A stretch of DNA of 64,000 nucleotides, taken from Bacteroides sp. 51 (lineage in GTDB: Bacteria; Bacteroidota; Bacteroidia; Bacteroidales; Bacteroidaceae). Shown one piece after another: positions 55,526 to 64,000 of this stretch. Each line of letters begins with the position of its first letter. The stretch's first letter is position 1. Below the pieces are notes generated by a model. The model did no database searches. It had not been told where the DNA came from and was given only the letters and a program-made list of their open reading frames with translations. The stretch is from contig NZ_QVMI01000006.1 of NCBI RefSeq assembly GCF_010500965.1, positions 157,977-221,976 on the forward strand, read 5' to 3'. The translations under genes and the position numbers were made by a program.

Positions 55526-57556
55526 TTAAAACACTACCCTTTTCTTTTCCCCGTCCTGTAACACCACTTCTACGACATCTCCATTCTCAATTACCTCCAC
55601 CGATTTTACCGGATTCAGCTCTTCTGCCGTAAACACTTCATTCCCTTTCTTCCAAAGTTGTAAAGTGACATACACCCTTTCACCCACAGGAATCCTATCC
55701 GTCGCCATAGTTACGGCACAAATATCACTAACCGGGTGCAACCCTGCTGGACGTACAGTTTCCATGCCTCCCCAGCCCTGTAATGGAATCATCGCCAATT
55801 GATATGCACCATTATTTATAATCCTGGCCTCTGTTCCATTCACTTTTATATTAGTTTCAGTAATCATATCATTAACCTGTGGAAGCGAATAATGGCCTAA
55901 GCGTACATCAGTCTCTACCGGAGTAATCATTTTGTCTACCCGCAGAACACCGCTAGGCAAAGGGATATCAGCCAACTTAAAGGTAATTTCCGTATTCGTT
56001 TCCAGTACAGCATCCCGGCGATATACTCCATCCTCAAAACTCCTGAATGTATAAAGTCGAAGCACCTCCCATTCCTTCTTCCCATTCAATACCCCATAAT
56101 TCATGGAAATCTCGCCATTTTGTCCATCCGCCATCCAGGGAAACTCCGTATGATAAGCCAACTTATTATAATTCTCCGTACTGCGGAACAACTGCCAATC
56201 TCCTGCAACCGTTTCATGGCACCACGAACGCATTTCTGCTCCGCCACAATTCGGATAATCCGTAATCAGCAGGTTGGAACCCTCCTGAAACTTATTATAA
56301 ACGTTTCCCGGTTTTAACTCTTCCTCCCAGGCGCCATTATTCTCTTTTGCCGTCCAGAATACATTATCCTCCGGTAAAAGTAGTGCCATAAATACCTTAC
56401 CCGCCCAATAGACACTTCCCCGGCAACTATAAATCTGTACAGCAGGAGCAAATGGACCATAAAAGCCTAACGAAGGCACATTATCTTCTAAGAAATCCGG
56501 ATTCTTAAGGAACTGTAGCATCGTACTTGATGCTATCCGGCGCATCCAACCATAATTTATGCTTGAATCTTCAAGAAAGCCCAACATCGCGAAGGGTACT
56601 ACCGATCCGAAACGGTAGCAAATGCTCCGTCCCCACATGTTCATCTGTCCTTCCTTGTTAAACATATACGGATAATTATCTGCCAGATCGCGTAAGTTAC
56701 TCATAAACTGCCTGGCATATTCCGGGTAATACTTATTTCCATAGAGTTGCGCCCACACCGGGCCATACATCTGGAATGCCCACATACTGTAATAATCATA
56801 AGCCGGGCTATCGTTATACCATCCTTGTCCGCGATAGAAAGCCAATGCTTCTGTTACATATTTAATAAGCAATTCTTCATTTATCGTATACCCCTGATCC
56901 TTAAAGAAACTCAGGACGAAAATATTAAAGAACTTCCAGTTTGAATCAACTGTTGGCCCATCGCCGTAACTAATCATCGTTGCAGCCAACGCATCTTTCT
57001 GTTCTTGTGTAAAAGGCTCCCAGATCACTTCGGGTATAATAGATAATGAAATAGCCAATGCGCCAAACTCAACCAGGTTCTGGCTGGGTCCGCCATTCTC
57101 CGGACGATGTTTAATAAAACCCGGACTCTCAGGATTGATCAAATTCAATATCTGATGACGATAATAATCGGCAACTTTAATTCCATTCAATTCCAGATCG
57201 GGGTTCTCTCTTAAAAGCGGTGCAGCCACAAATAAGGTACGGCAAAGCCCTTCCAGCTTCTCGGTAGGTATTTGCCCGTCATTCTTAGGATACACCTTAT
57301 CCAACTGCTTCGGAAACTTCATCGGAGAATCCAGAGAGTCAATATAACTAAATGCACCGTCCAGCAGATATGTAGCCGCATCCATCCAATGCCGGCGTGT
57401 CATTCCTGTCAGCGGACTTACCTCGTGATTCGGATTGTTCACTACAAATACATTCGTATTAGATTCGGTTATGCTCTTTCCCGTACACGCTTGCAGGAGA
57501 ATGGAAAAGAAGATAATTGCAATAGCGATACTTCCATTAACTTTTCGGTTTATCAT
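55526..57556 (-). CDS. DUF2264 lipoprotein
   Basis: The ATG at 57556 starts a lipoprotein of 676 residues (MINRKVNGSIAIAIIFFSIL, lipobox LQAC). A longer frame up to 57622 exists but runs into the candidate promoter and lacks a signal sequence. The N-terminal two thirds match DUF2264, an (alpha/alpha) toroid fold related to glycoside hydrolases of unsaturated glucuronyl type and similar enzymes (MTRRHWMDAATYLLDGAF, EKLEGLCRTLFVAAPLLRENP, NWKFFNIFVLSFF, GQGWYNDSPAYDYYSMWAFQ). A C-terminal beta-sandwich follows. Family members sit in glycan-use loci but lack a proven common activity. A role in sugar-acid or unsaturated-product processing is possible but unproven. Confidence 0.85.
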   Translation of the reverse strand: MINRKVNGSIAIAIIFFSILLQACTGKSITESNTNVFVVNNPNHEVSPLTGMTRRHWMDAATYLLDGAFSYIDSLDSPMKFPKQLDKVYPKNDGQIPTEKLEGLCRTLFVAAPLLRENPDLELNGIKVADYYRHQILNLINPESPGFIKHRPENGGPSQNLVEFGALAISLSIIPEVIWEPFTQEQKDALAATMISYGDGPTVDSNWKFFNIFVLSFFKDQGYTINEELLIKYVTEALAFYRGQGWYNDSPAYDYYSMWAFQMYGPVWAQLYGNKYYPEYARQFMSNLRDLADNYPYMFNKEGQMNMWGRSICYRFGSVVPFAMLGFLEDSSINYGWMRRIASSTMLQFLKNPDFLEDNVPSLGFYGPFAPAVQIYSCRGSVYWAGKVFMALLLPEDNVFWTAKENNGAWEEELKPGNVYNKFQEGSNLLITDYPNCGGAEMRSWCHETVAGDWQLFRSTENYNKLAYHTEFPWMADGQNGEISMNYGVLNGKKEWEVLRLYTFRSFEDGVYRRDAVLETNTEITFKLADIPLPSGVLRVDKMITPVETDVRLGHYSLPQVNDMITETNIKVNGTEARIINNGAYQLAMIPLQGWGGMETVRPAGLHPVSDICAVTMATDRIPVGERVYVTLQLWKKGNEVFTAEELNPVKSVEVIENGDVVEVVLQDGEKKRVVF

Positions 57557-57619
57557 AATTTGCTTTTTAGATATATGGGCGCTTGCGCCATCCGGCCGGG
57601 GTGCCTCACCCCCTCGCTG

Positions 57620-57627
57620 CAAAAATA
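57620..57627 (-). promoter_or_regulatory. Candidate -7 box of the DUF2264 gene
   Basis: CAAAAATA on the plus strand reads TATTTTTG on the minus strand. Transcription would start near 57612, about 56 nt before the chosen ATG at 57556. This argues against the longer start at 57622. Confidence 0.5.
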
Positions 57628-57954
57628 ACCCGTTTAGAGCAAATCTGTGTCTGATTATAGTTCAAAATGGGTGGGCTTATCATTCAATACAGACGCATTA
57701 AACCATGAACAGGACGTTTATAAATCTTAATCTTCCGCAAGTGACCTGAAAAAAGAAAGAAATATTCATTGGAATTCAGTATATTTGCACGCTTTGCAGC
57801 GAGGGCGAACTAAAATGACTAACAGAGAAGATGATTGGTAGTTATTAACAAAATGAGAGACTTATCAACAGATTTCGTTAAGAATTCCCATTTTTGTAGG
57901 TGCTCTGAGGATTTATCACTTATTTCGTCGCAAAATTAATAGACACATAATAAT
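57628..57954 (+). promoter_or_regulatory. parA upstream region with -7 box TATATTTG
   Basis: TATATTTG (57780-57787) is the best promoter match for the parA-parB operon, giving a leader of about 160 nt. An 8-codon ORF (57815-57841) lies in the leader. TTATCAACA (57863-57871) differs by one base from the DnaA box TTATCCACA. No parS-like 16-bp palindrome (TGTTTCACGTGAAACA type) is seen here. Confidence 0.5.
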
Positions 57955-58716
57955 ATGGGAAAGATTATTGCTTTAGCCAATCAGAAAGGTGGCGTAGGAA
58001 AAACGACGACTACAATCAATCTGGCTGCATCACTTGCCACAATGGAGAAGAAAGTGCTGGTAGTAGATGCAGACCCTCAAGCTAATGCCTCTTCCGGACT
58101 GGGAGTAGACATTAAACAAGCCGACTGCACAATCTATGAATGTATCATAGACGGAGCAGACGTAAAGAACGCCATCCATGACACAGAGATCGAATCTCTG
58201 AAGATCATCTCATCTCACATCAACCTGGTAGGAGCCGAAATTGAAATGCTCAACCTGCCAAACCGTGAGACTATTTTGAAGAAAGTGCTTGAACCGTTGA
58301 AAAACGAATACGATTATATCCTGATCGACTGCTCGCCTTCATTAGGCTTAATTACAGTAAATGCCCTGACAGCAGCCGATTCGGTGATCATTCCCGTACA
58401 GGCAGAATATTTTGCCCTTGAAGGAATTAGTAAACTATTGAATACCATTAAGATCATTAAATCCAAGTTGAATCCGAAACTGGAAATTGAAGGGTTCTTG
58501 CTGACGATGTACGATTCCCGTCTTCGCCAGGCCAACCAGATTTATGATGAGGTAAAGAAGCATTTCCAGGAACTCGTATTCCAGACCGTAATTCAACGTA
58601 ATGTAAAGCTCAGTGAAGCACCAAGTTATGGTATTCCTACGATTCTGTATGATGCAGATTCTGCCGGTTCTAAAAATTACCTGGCGCTTGCTAAAGAATT
58701 AATTCAAAGACAATAA
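57955..58716 (+). CDS. parA: Chromosome-partitioning ATPase ParA (Soj)
   Basis: A 253-residue ParA/Soj-type ATPase with the deviant Walker A motif KGGVGKTTT (residues 11-19), Walker A' VVDADPQANASSG, and Walker B ILIDCSPSLGLIT. It lacks an N-terminal helix-turn-helix, so it is the chromosomal type. It binds DNA non-specifically as an ATP dimer and moves ParB-bound origin regions. parB follows 11 nt downstream. The order parA-parB-DUF5683-lytic transglycosylase-relA/spoT is common in Bacteroidales. Confidence 0.96.
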   Translation: MGKIIALANQKGGVGKTTTTINLAASLATMEKKVLVVDADPQANASSGLGVDIKQADCTIYECIIDGADVKNAIHDTEIESLKIISSHINLVGAEIEMLNLPNRETILKKVLEPLKNEYDYILIDCSPSLGLITVNALTAADSVIIPVQAEYFALEGISKLLNTIKIIKSKLNPKLEIEGFLLTMYDSRLRQANQIYDEVKKHFQELVFQTVIQRNVKLSEAPSYGIPTILYDADSAGSKNYLALAKELIQRQ

Positions 58717-58727
58717 CTAAAAGATAT

Positions 58728-59618
58728 ATGGCACAACGTAGAAATGCATTGGGTAGAGGACTTGACGCTCTACTTTCGATGGACGATGTAAAGACAGAAG
58801 GTTCTTCTTCTATTAATGAAATCGAACTATCGAAAATATCCGTTAACCCCAACCAGCCACGTCGTGAGTTTGACGAAACAGCTTTACAGGAGCTTTCGGA
58901 CTCTATAACTGAGATCGGCATTATCCAACCGATCACCCTACGCAAGCTTTCGGACGATGAATATCAGATTATAGCTGGTGAACGCCGTTACCGTGCGTCG
59001 ATCAGAGCGGGTAAAACGCATATACCAGCTTACATCCGTACTGCTGACGATGAGAATGTAATGGAAATGGCGCTGATTGAGAATATCCAACGCGAAGACC
59101 TTAACTCTGTCGAAATCGCATTGGCCTATCAGCAGCTTATCGAACAATATAACCTGACTCAGGAACGTCTGAGCGAACGTATAGGTAAGAAGCGTACTAC
59201 AATCGCTAACTATCTGCGCTTACTTAAACTTCCTGCACCTATACAGATGGCACTTCAAAATAAAGAAATCGACATGGGGCATGCCCGGGCACTGATCTCT
59301 TTAGGCGATCCGAAACTTCAGGTGAAAGTGTTTGAGGAAATTCAGCAACATGGATATTCCGTACGTAAAGTGGAGGAAATCGTAAAGTCTCTTGGAGAGG
59401 GCGAAGCGGTAAAAAGCGGCGGAAAGAAAATCGCCCCGAAGAAATCTAAGTTACCCGAAGAATTCGATATGTTGAAACAACATCTATCCGGGTTCTTTAG
59501 TACAAAGGTACAGTTAACCTGTTCCGATAAAGGAAAAGGAAAGATAAGCATTCCATTTAATAACGAGGAAGAACTGGAACGGATCATGGAGATATTTGAT
59601 TCGCTTAAGAATAAATGA
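58728..59618 (+). CDS. parB: Chromosome-partitioning protein ParB (Spo0J)
   Basis: A 296-residue ParB. The N-terminal CTP-binding domain has NPNQPRREFDE and GERRYRAS; the central helix-turn-helix contains LTQERLSERIGKKRTTIANYLRLLKLP; DMGHARALI is a further family motif. The C-terminal dimer domain is preceded by a Lys-rich linker (GGKKIAPKKSKLP). It binds parS sites as a CTP-gated clamp and stimulates ParA. The stop codon overlaps the next ATG by 4 bp. Confidence 0.96.
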   Translation: MAQRRNALGRGLDALLSMDDVKTEGSSSINEIELSKISVNPNQPRREFDETALQELSDSITEIGIIQPITLRKLSDDEYQIIAGERRYRASIRAGKTHIPAYIRTADDENVMEMALIENIQREDLNSVEIALAYQQLIEQYNLTQERLSERIGKKRTTIANYLRLLKLPAPIQMALQNKEIDMGHARALISLGDPKLQVKVFEEIQQHGYSVRKVEEIVKSLGEGEAVKSGGKKIAPKKSKLPEEFDMLKQHLSGFFSTKVQLTCSDKGKGKISIPFNNEEELERIMEIFDSLKNK

Positions 59619-60454
59619 TAAAATTGAAACAGACATATAAACTGTATATTGCCCTGCTTCTCTGTTTTTTACAGGTGGCAGGGATTGATATGTATGCTCA
59701 GAACCCAATCGATTCGCTCATAGTAGATACTATTCCGGCAAAAGTTATGGTTCCTGTTCCGGCAGATTCTATAGATACAACCTCGCTGGATTCTTTATTG
59801 ATGGAAATTCCAGTCCACCATGTACCCGACTCGCTCGTAGCAGATAGTGTTGCTCTGATTAATAGAGAGAATATGGCCAGGTTGGACTCCATTACCAACC
59901 CGCAGATAACCCTGCTGTCTGCCGATAGTATAGTTGCAGCTCCTGAGATTCCCAAAAAGGTTTGGGTGCCTAATCCTGTTAAAGCTACATGGCTTGCAGT
60001 GGTTTTTCCCGGTGCCGGCCAAATATATAACCGTAAATACTGGAAACTTCCCATTGTGTATGGAGGGTTTGCCGGTTGTGCCTATGCATTGTCCTGGAAT
60101 AATAAAATGTTTAAAGATTATTCGAAAGCTTATATAGATTACATGGACGATGACCCTAATACCAATAGCTTTTTAGATATTGTTAGAAATCCAGAGAGAA
60201 TAAATAACCTGGAGTCTCTCCTGAAAAGAAATAAGGACTATTATCGTCGTTATCGTGATATTAGTGTTTTTGCGTTTATCGGAGTTTATCTCTTGTCTAT
60301 AATTGATGCTTATGTGGATGCGGAATTATCAAACTTTGATATTACTCCGGATTTGAGTATGCGTGTAGAACCTACTGTTTTAAACAACCAGCGTAGTAAT
60401 ATCTTTGGCAGTAAAAATAATGCTGTAGGGCTACAGTGCAGTTTTACCTTTTAA
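59615..60454 (+). CDS. DUF5683 membrane protein
   Basis: A 279-residue protein with signal peptide, a Ser/Asp/Pro-rich periplasmic part (DSLIVDTIPAKVMVPVPADS) and the DUF5683 core (VKATWLAVVFPGAGQIYNRKYWKLPIVYGGF), with two or three TM segments and an Asp/Asn-rich loop (YMDDDPNTNSFLD). Function unknown; its place between parB and the lytic transglycosylase is widely conserved in the order, suggesting a cell-envelope role linked to the cell cycle. It overlaps parB by 4 bp. Confidence 0.88.
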   Translation: MIKLKQTYKLYIALLLCFLQVAGIDMYAQNPIDSLIVDTIPAKVMVPVPADSIDTTSLDSLLMEIPVHHVPDSLVADSVALINRENMARLDSITNPQITLLSADSIVAAPEIPKKVWVPNPVKATWLAVVFPGAGQIYNRKYWKLPIVYGGFAGCAYALSWNNKMFKDYSKAYIDYMDDDPNTNSFLDIVRNPERINNLESLLKRNKDYYRRYRDISVFAFIGVYLLSIIDAYVDAELSNFDITPDLSMRVEPTVLNNQRSNIFGSKNNAVGLQCSFTF

Positions 60455-60469
60455 AAAACAACAGATTAT

Positions 60470-61774
60470 ATGAACAACCTAAGGAAACACGGCCTGATTG
60501 TATTTTTATTCTCTCTGATTGCTTTTACACAGGCAAAAGCACAAACAGTAGAAGTTACTTATTATGAAGATGGAAAAGAACGTCATGAAGTTATAGATAT
60601 ACCAACAAGCCTTACCTATCCGATGGATAGTTTGTTGAGTGATTGGAAAGCACGCAATTATGTTGTGCGCTATAATAGTGACGATTGCAGCACATCCGAA
60701 GTAAACCCTACATTTAGTGACGCCGTAGTTATGGATCGCTTATCCCGCATTCCGGCAGTAATGGAAATGCCATACAACGAAGTTGTGCGTCGTTTTATCG
60801 ACCTGTATACAGGACGCTTGCGCAACCAGGTTTCCTTTATGTTAAGCGCATCTAACTTCTACATTCCTATTTTCGAAGAAGCACTTGATGCTTATGGCCT
60901 TCCTATTGAACTGAAATATCTTCCTATCATTGAATCGGCTTTGAATCCTTCTGCTGTATCCCGTGCAGGAGCATCCGGGCTTTGGCAATTTATGATCGGA
61001 ACAGGTAAAATATACGGATTAGAATCAAATAGTCTGGTCGACGAAAGACGTGATCCGATCAAAGCAACTTGGGCGGCAGCCAGATATCTGAAAGAACTAT
61101 ATAGTATATATGGCGATTGGAACCTGGTTATTGCAGCATATAACTGTGGACCGGGTAATGTAAACAAAGCCATCCGCCGTGCGAATGGTGAAAAAGATTA
61201 TTGGGCAATCTATCACTATCTGCCCAGGGAAACCCGTGGCTATGTTCCTTCGTTTATCGCAGCCAACTATGTGATGAGATATTATTGTGACCATAATATC
61301 TGTCCGATGGAAACCCGTATCCCAGCCGATACGGATACACTTCAAATTACCCGTAACCTGCATTTTGATCAAATAGCTGCCCTTTGTAATATTGATATTG
61401 AGCAAATCAAAAGCTTGAACCCACAATATAAGAAGAATGTAATCCCAGGAGATATTAAACCTTATACCCTGCGTTTGCCACTGAATCAGATCTGTACGTT
61501 TATCGAAAATCAAGATTCGATTTATGCCTATCGTGCTGAAACTCTTTTCACTAACCGTAAGCAAGTGGAAATCAAGAATGAGACATCTACTGCTTCCAGA
61601 AAAGGAACCGCTAGTGTCGGATCGGGCAAGCTTGTTTATCATAAGATTAGAAGCGGTGAGTCTTTATCTACGATTGCAGGGAAGTATCGGGTGAAAGTGA
61701 ACGATATTAAAAAGTGGAATAACCTGAGAAATAATAATATTACTGCAGGTAAGAGTCTGAAAATTTATAAATAG
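60470..61774 (+). CDS. Membrane-bound lytic transglycosylase with C-terminal LysM (MltD-like)
   Basis: A 434-residue secreted enzyme. After the signal peptide (ending QAKAQ) the SLT domain shows LPIESALNPSAVS-type motif with catalytic Glu155 in PIIESALNPSAVSRAGASG, plus GLWQFMIGTG and AAYNCGPGNVNKAIRRA. One LysM domain (VYHKIRSGESLSTIAGKYR) lies at the C-terminus; a second degenerate one may precede it. It cleaves peptidoglycan to 1,6-anhydro-muropeptides. It starts 15 nt after DUF5683. The TAG stop is formed at the edge of an inverted repeat (61773-61866). Confidence 0.92.
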   Translation: MNNLRKHGLIVFLFSLIAFTQAKAQTVEVTYYEDGKERHEVIDIPTSLTYPMDSLLSDWKARNYVVRYNSDDCSTSEVNPTFSDAVVMDRLSRIPAVMEMPYNEVVRRFIDLYTGRLRNQVSFMLSASNFYIPIFEEALDAYGLPIELKYLPIIESALNPSAVSRAGASGLWQFMIGTGKIYGLESNSLVDERRDPIKATWAAARYLKELYSIYGDWNLVIAAYNCGPGNVNKAIRRANGEKDYWAIYHYLPRETRGYVPSFIAANYVMRYYCDHNICPMETRIPADTDTLQITRNLHFDQIAALCNIDIEQIKSLNPQYKKNVIPGDIKPYTLRLPLNQICTFIENQDSIYAYRAETLFTNRKQVEIKNETSTASRKGTASVGSGKLVYHKIRSGESLSTIAGKYRVKVNDIKKWNNLRNNNITAGKSLKIYK

Positions 61775-61866
61775 GAGTCAGAAGCTAGAAGTTAGTAGTA
61801 AGGTAAGATACAATGCCGCATGGGTAAAGATAAAACCTTACTACTAACTTCTAGTTTCTGACTCCT
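61773..61866. repeat. Inverted repeat between mltD-like gene and relA/spoT
   Basis: Two 32-nt arms (61773-61804 and 61835-61866) match at 31 of 32 positions around a 30-nt centre. The left arm starts AGGAGTCAGAAGCTAGAAGT. The mltD-like TAG stop (61772-61774) overlaps its first two bases and relA/spoT begins 12 nt after it. It resembles the small palindromic elements scattered in Bacteroidales genomes. Confidence 0.9.
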
Positions 61867-61877
61867 AAGAAATAATT

Positions 61878-64000
61878 ATGAAAGAAACGAATCATAAAGA
61901 TATGTCGGATGAGGAACTGATTGACCAAACCTTTCAGGAACTTTTGAACGACTATCTGGCAACAAAACATAGAAAACGGGTCGAGATCATTACAAAGGCG
62001 TTCAACTTTGCCAATCAGGCACATAAAGGAATCAAACGCCGGTCTGGTGAGCCGTATATTATGCATCCGTTGGCAGTAGCCAAGATTGTGTGCAATGAGA
62101 TAGGGTTAGGCTCTACTTCTATTTGTTCGGCTTTACTGCATGATGTAGTAGAGGATACGGACTACACTGTGGAAGATATTGAAAACCTGTTTGGCCCTAA
62201 GATTGCACAAATCGTTGATGGACTGACTAAAATATCGGGTGGTATCTTTGGCGATAAGGCTTCTGCACAAGCAGAGAACTTCAAGAAGCTTCTGCTTACC
62301 ATGTCGAGTGATATCCGTGTAATCTTGATTAAGATTGCCGATCGTTTACATAATATGAGAACATTAGGTTCTCTTCTCCCGGCAAAGCAATTAAAAATTG
62401 CAGGCGAAACCCTTTATATTTATGCTCCTTTGGCGAATCGCCTCGGCTTGCATAAAATAAAGACGGAACTTGAGAACCTCAGCTTTAAATACGAACATCC
62501 GGAGGAATATGAGCAGATAGAGAAAAAGTTGCAGGCAACAGCGGCAGAACGTGATGAAGTCTTTCAACAATTTACCGCTCCTATTCGTGTTCAGTTAGAT
62601 AAAATGGGGTTGAAATATCGTCTTCTGGCACGTATTAAATCCATATATTCTATTTGGAATAAGATGCAGACCAAGCATGTTCCTTTTGATGAAATATATG
62701 ACTTGTTGGCTGTACGTATAATCTTCGAACCACGTAATGCGGATGAAGAACTCAATGATTGTTTTGACATCTATGTTTCCATATCCAAACTCTATAAACC
62801 CCATCCCGATCGCCTGCGCGACTGGGTAAGCCATCCGAAAGCAAATGGATATCAGGCTCTGCATGTAACTCTGATGGGGCCTAACGGTCAGTGGATTGAG
62901 GTACAGATTCGTAGTAACCGGATGAATGATGTAGCCGAACAAGGGTTCGCAGCACATTGGAAATACAAAGAAGGTGGCGGTGGCGAAGATGAAGGTGAGT
63001 TGGAAAAATGGCTCCGTACAATTAAAGAAATTCTTGATGATCCGCAACCTGATGCCATTGACTTCCTGGATACAATCAAACTAAACCTGTTTGCATCTGA
63101 GATATTTGTGTTTACTCCGAAAGGAGAGATTAAAACAATGCCACAACATGCTACGGCATTGGATTTCGCTTTTTCATTGCATACGGATATTGGAAGTCAT
63201 TGTATTGGCGCTAAGGTAAATCATAAATTAGTCCCATTAAGCCATAAGTTGCAAAGTGGTGATCAGGTGGAAATTTTAACATCAAAATCCCAACGTGTTC
63301 AACCGCAGTGGTTAGTGTTTGCTACCACCGCTAAAGCACGGGCAAAGATATCTGCGATTCTGAAGAAAGAGCAAAAATCAGCCCAGAAGAAAGGCGAAAC
63401 TACCTTGAATGAATTTCTTCTTAAAGAAGATATACGTCCGGAATCAGTTAATTATGATAGACTTCTGAGTTTACATAATATTCGTACCAAAGAGGAGCTT
63501 CTGGCAGAAGTAGGTAAGGGTGCAATTACATTGGGTGATGAGGATAAGAATGCAATAAAAGGAAAGCAGAATTCAAACTGGAAGAAGTTCCTTACCTTCT
63601 CATTTGGCAATACCAAAAGTGCTAAAACAGATGAACCCCAGGAAACAGCAGCTAAAGAAAAGATAAATCCTAAGAAAGTACTTAAGATTACAGAGGATGC
63701 TATACAAAAAAACTATATTATAGCCACTTGCTGTTCGCCGATTCCTGGTGATGATGTGTTGGGGTATATGGATGAAGATGAGAAAGTTATTATTCATAAA
63801 CGTCAATGTCCGGTAGCTGTAAAACTGAAAACCAGCTATGGAAACCGGATTATCGCTACCAAATGGGATACTCATAAATCTTCATTATCCTTCCTGGTAA
63901 ACTTATATATCCGTGGAATTGATAGTGTGGGAATAATGAACGACGTAACACAAGTGATTTCCCGTCAATTGAACGTAAATATCCGTAAACTGAATGTTGA
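61878..64000 (+). CDS. Bifunctional (p)ppGpp synthetase/hydrolase RelA/SpoT (partial, runs off window)
   Basis: The frame is open from ATG 61878 to the end of the window (707 codons). The HD hydrolase domain has LLHDVVEDTDYT (His88-Asp89), IKIADRLHNMRT and YAPLANRLGLHKIK. The synthetase part has RIKSIYSIWNKM, YDLLAVRII, DWVSHPKANGYQALH and EVQIRS. A TGS domain (IFVFTPKGEIKTMPQHATALDFAFSLHTDIG) and a zinc-finger-like region (ATCCSPIPGDDVLGY) follow, then the start of an ACT domain. Intact HD and synthetase motifs mean it can both make and degrade (p)ppGpp, the stringent-response signal. Confidence 0.95.
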   Translation, partial: MKETNHKDMSDEELIDQTFQELLNDYLATKHRKRVEIITKAFNFANQAHKGIKRRSGEPYIMHPLAVAKIVCNEIGLGSTSICSALLHDVVEDTDYTVEDIENLFGPKIAQIVDGLTKISGGIFGDKASAQAENFKKLLLTMSSDIRVILIKIADRLHNMRTLGSLLPAKQLKIAGETLYIYAPLANRLGLHKIKTELENLSFKYEHPEEYEQIEKKLQATAAERDEVFQQFTAPIRVQLDKMGLKYRLLARIKSIYSIWNKMQTKHVPFDEIYDLLAVRIIFEPRNADEELNDCFDIYVSISKLYKPHPDRLRDWVSHPKANGYQALHVTLMGPNGQWIEVQIRSNRMNDVAEQGFAAHWKYKEGGGGEDEGELEKWLRTIKEILDDPQPDAIDFLDTIKLNLFASEIFVFTPKGEIKTMPQHATALDFAFSLHTDIGSHCIGAKVNHKLVPLSHKLQSGDQVEILTSKSQRVQPQWLVFATTAKARAKISAILKKEQKSAQKKGETTLNEFLLKEDIRPESVNYDRLLSLHNIRTKEELLAEVGKGAITLGDEDKNAIKGKQNSNWKKFLTFSFGNTKSAKTDEPQETAAKEKINPKKVLKITEDAIQKNYIIATCCSPIPGDDVLGYMDEDEKVIIHKRQCPVAVKLKTSYGNRIIATKWDTHKSSLSFLVNLYIRGIDSVGIMNDVTQVISRQLNVNIRKLNV

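Noticed and set aside
57557-57622. Upstream start for the DUF2264 gene
   Set aside because: The extra 22 residues precede the lipoprotein signal and overlap a TATTTTTG promoter box; ATG at 57556 fits better.
1-64000. Insertion sequence, prophage, integrase or toxin-antitoxin genes
   Set aside because: No transposase, integrase, phage or toxin-like protein could be recognised in any frame; only small palindromic elements suggest mobility.

Overview
The window looks like a chromosomal segment of a gut-type Bacteroidales, most likely Parabacteroides, Bacteroides or a close relative (genus is inference). Evidence: SusC/SusD pairs, a hybrid two-component regulator tail, many Bacteroidetes lipoprotein signals, -7 promoter boxes of the form TAnnTTTG, and the core block parA-parB-DUF5683-lytic transglycosylase-relA/spoT at the right end. 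Gene starts follow the Bacteroidetes habit of lacking strong Shine-Dalgarno sites.

Layout. 1-2681: end of a hybrid two-component regulator and a GH3 glycosidase 8 nt behind it. 2962-4281: a MATE exporter. 4381-12901: an unusual membrane-spanning regulator (LamG/kelch-like periplasmic part, one TM helix, cytoplasmic winged helix), then a GH2 with PA14 domain and a GH3, closed by a strong terminator. 13021-14028: a gene-free kilobase with a triple 23-bp repeat and a long leader. 14029-38717: a roughly 25-kb same-strand polysaccharide utilization locus: SusC, SusD, DUF3823, GH2, DUF5010, GH92, SGNH esterase, second GH92, GH71/99-like, an unknown protein rich in Ca-binding loops, a heparinase II/III-like lyase and a lyase/beta-helix fusion. 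39006-46932: three more GH3 enzymes, two on the minus strand and one divergent. 46927-48240: a Dcu C4-dicarboxylate transporter. 48531: tRNA-Thr(CGT). 49332-50092: a frameshifted SDR gene. 50204-53257: a His-rich protein, TonB receptor and DUF4625 lipoprotein, probably for metal uptake. 53409-55394: a retaining-type GH97. 55526-57556: a DUF2264 lipoprotein. 57955-64000: parA, parB, DUF5683, mltD-like and relA/spoT (cut by the window end).

How it works together (inference). SusC/D would bind and import glycan pieces. Surface DUF5010 and GH71/99-like proteins could cut the chain, the esterase could remove acetyl groups, and the two GH92 enzymes, two GH2 enzymes, five GH3 enzymes and two lyase-like proteins would finish the oligosaccharides in the periplasm. 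Alpha-mannosidase, beta-glycosidase, esterase and uronate-lyase-like functions in one locus fit an acidic, acetylated heteromannan (for example a fungal glucuronoxylomannan) better than starch or a simple beta-glucan, but this is not proven by the sequence.

The least explained structures are not genes: two arrays of short palindromes with an exact 23-bp period, each beside an operon-end terminator; several families of palindromic REP/MITE-like repeats between genes, two of which supply the stop codon of the preceding gene; and the kelch/TM/winged-helix regulator.
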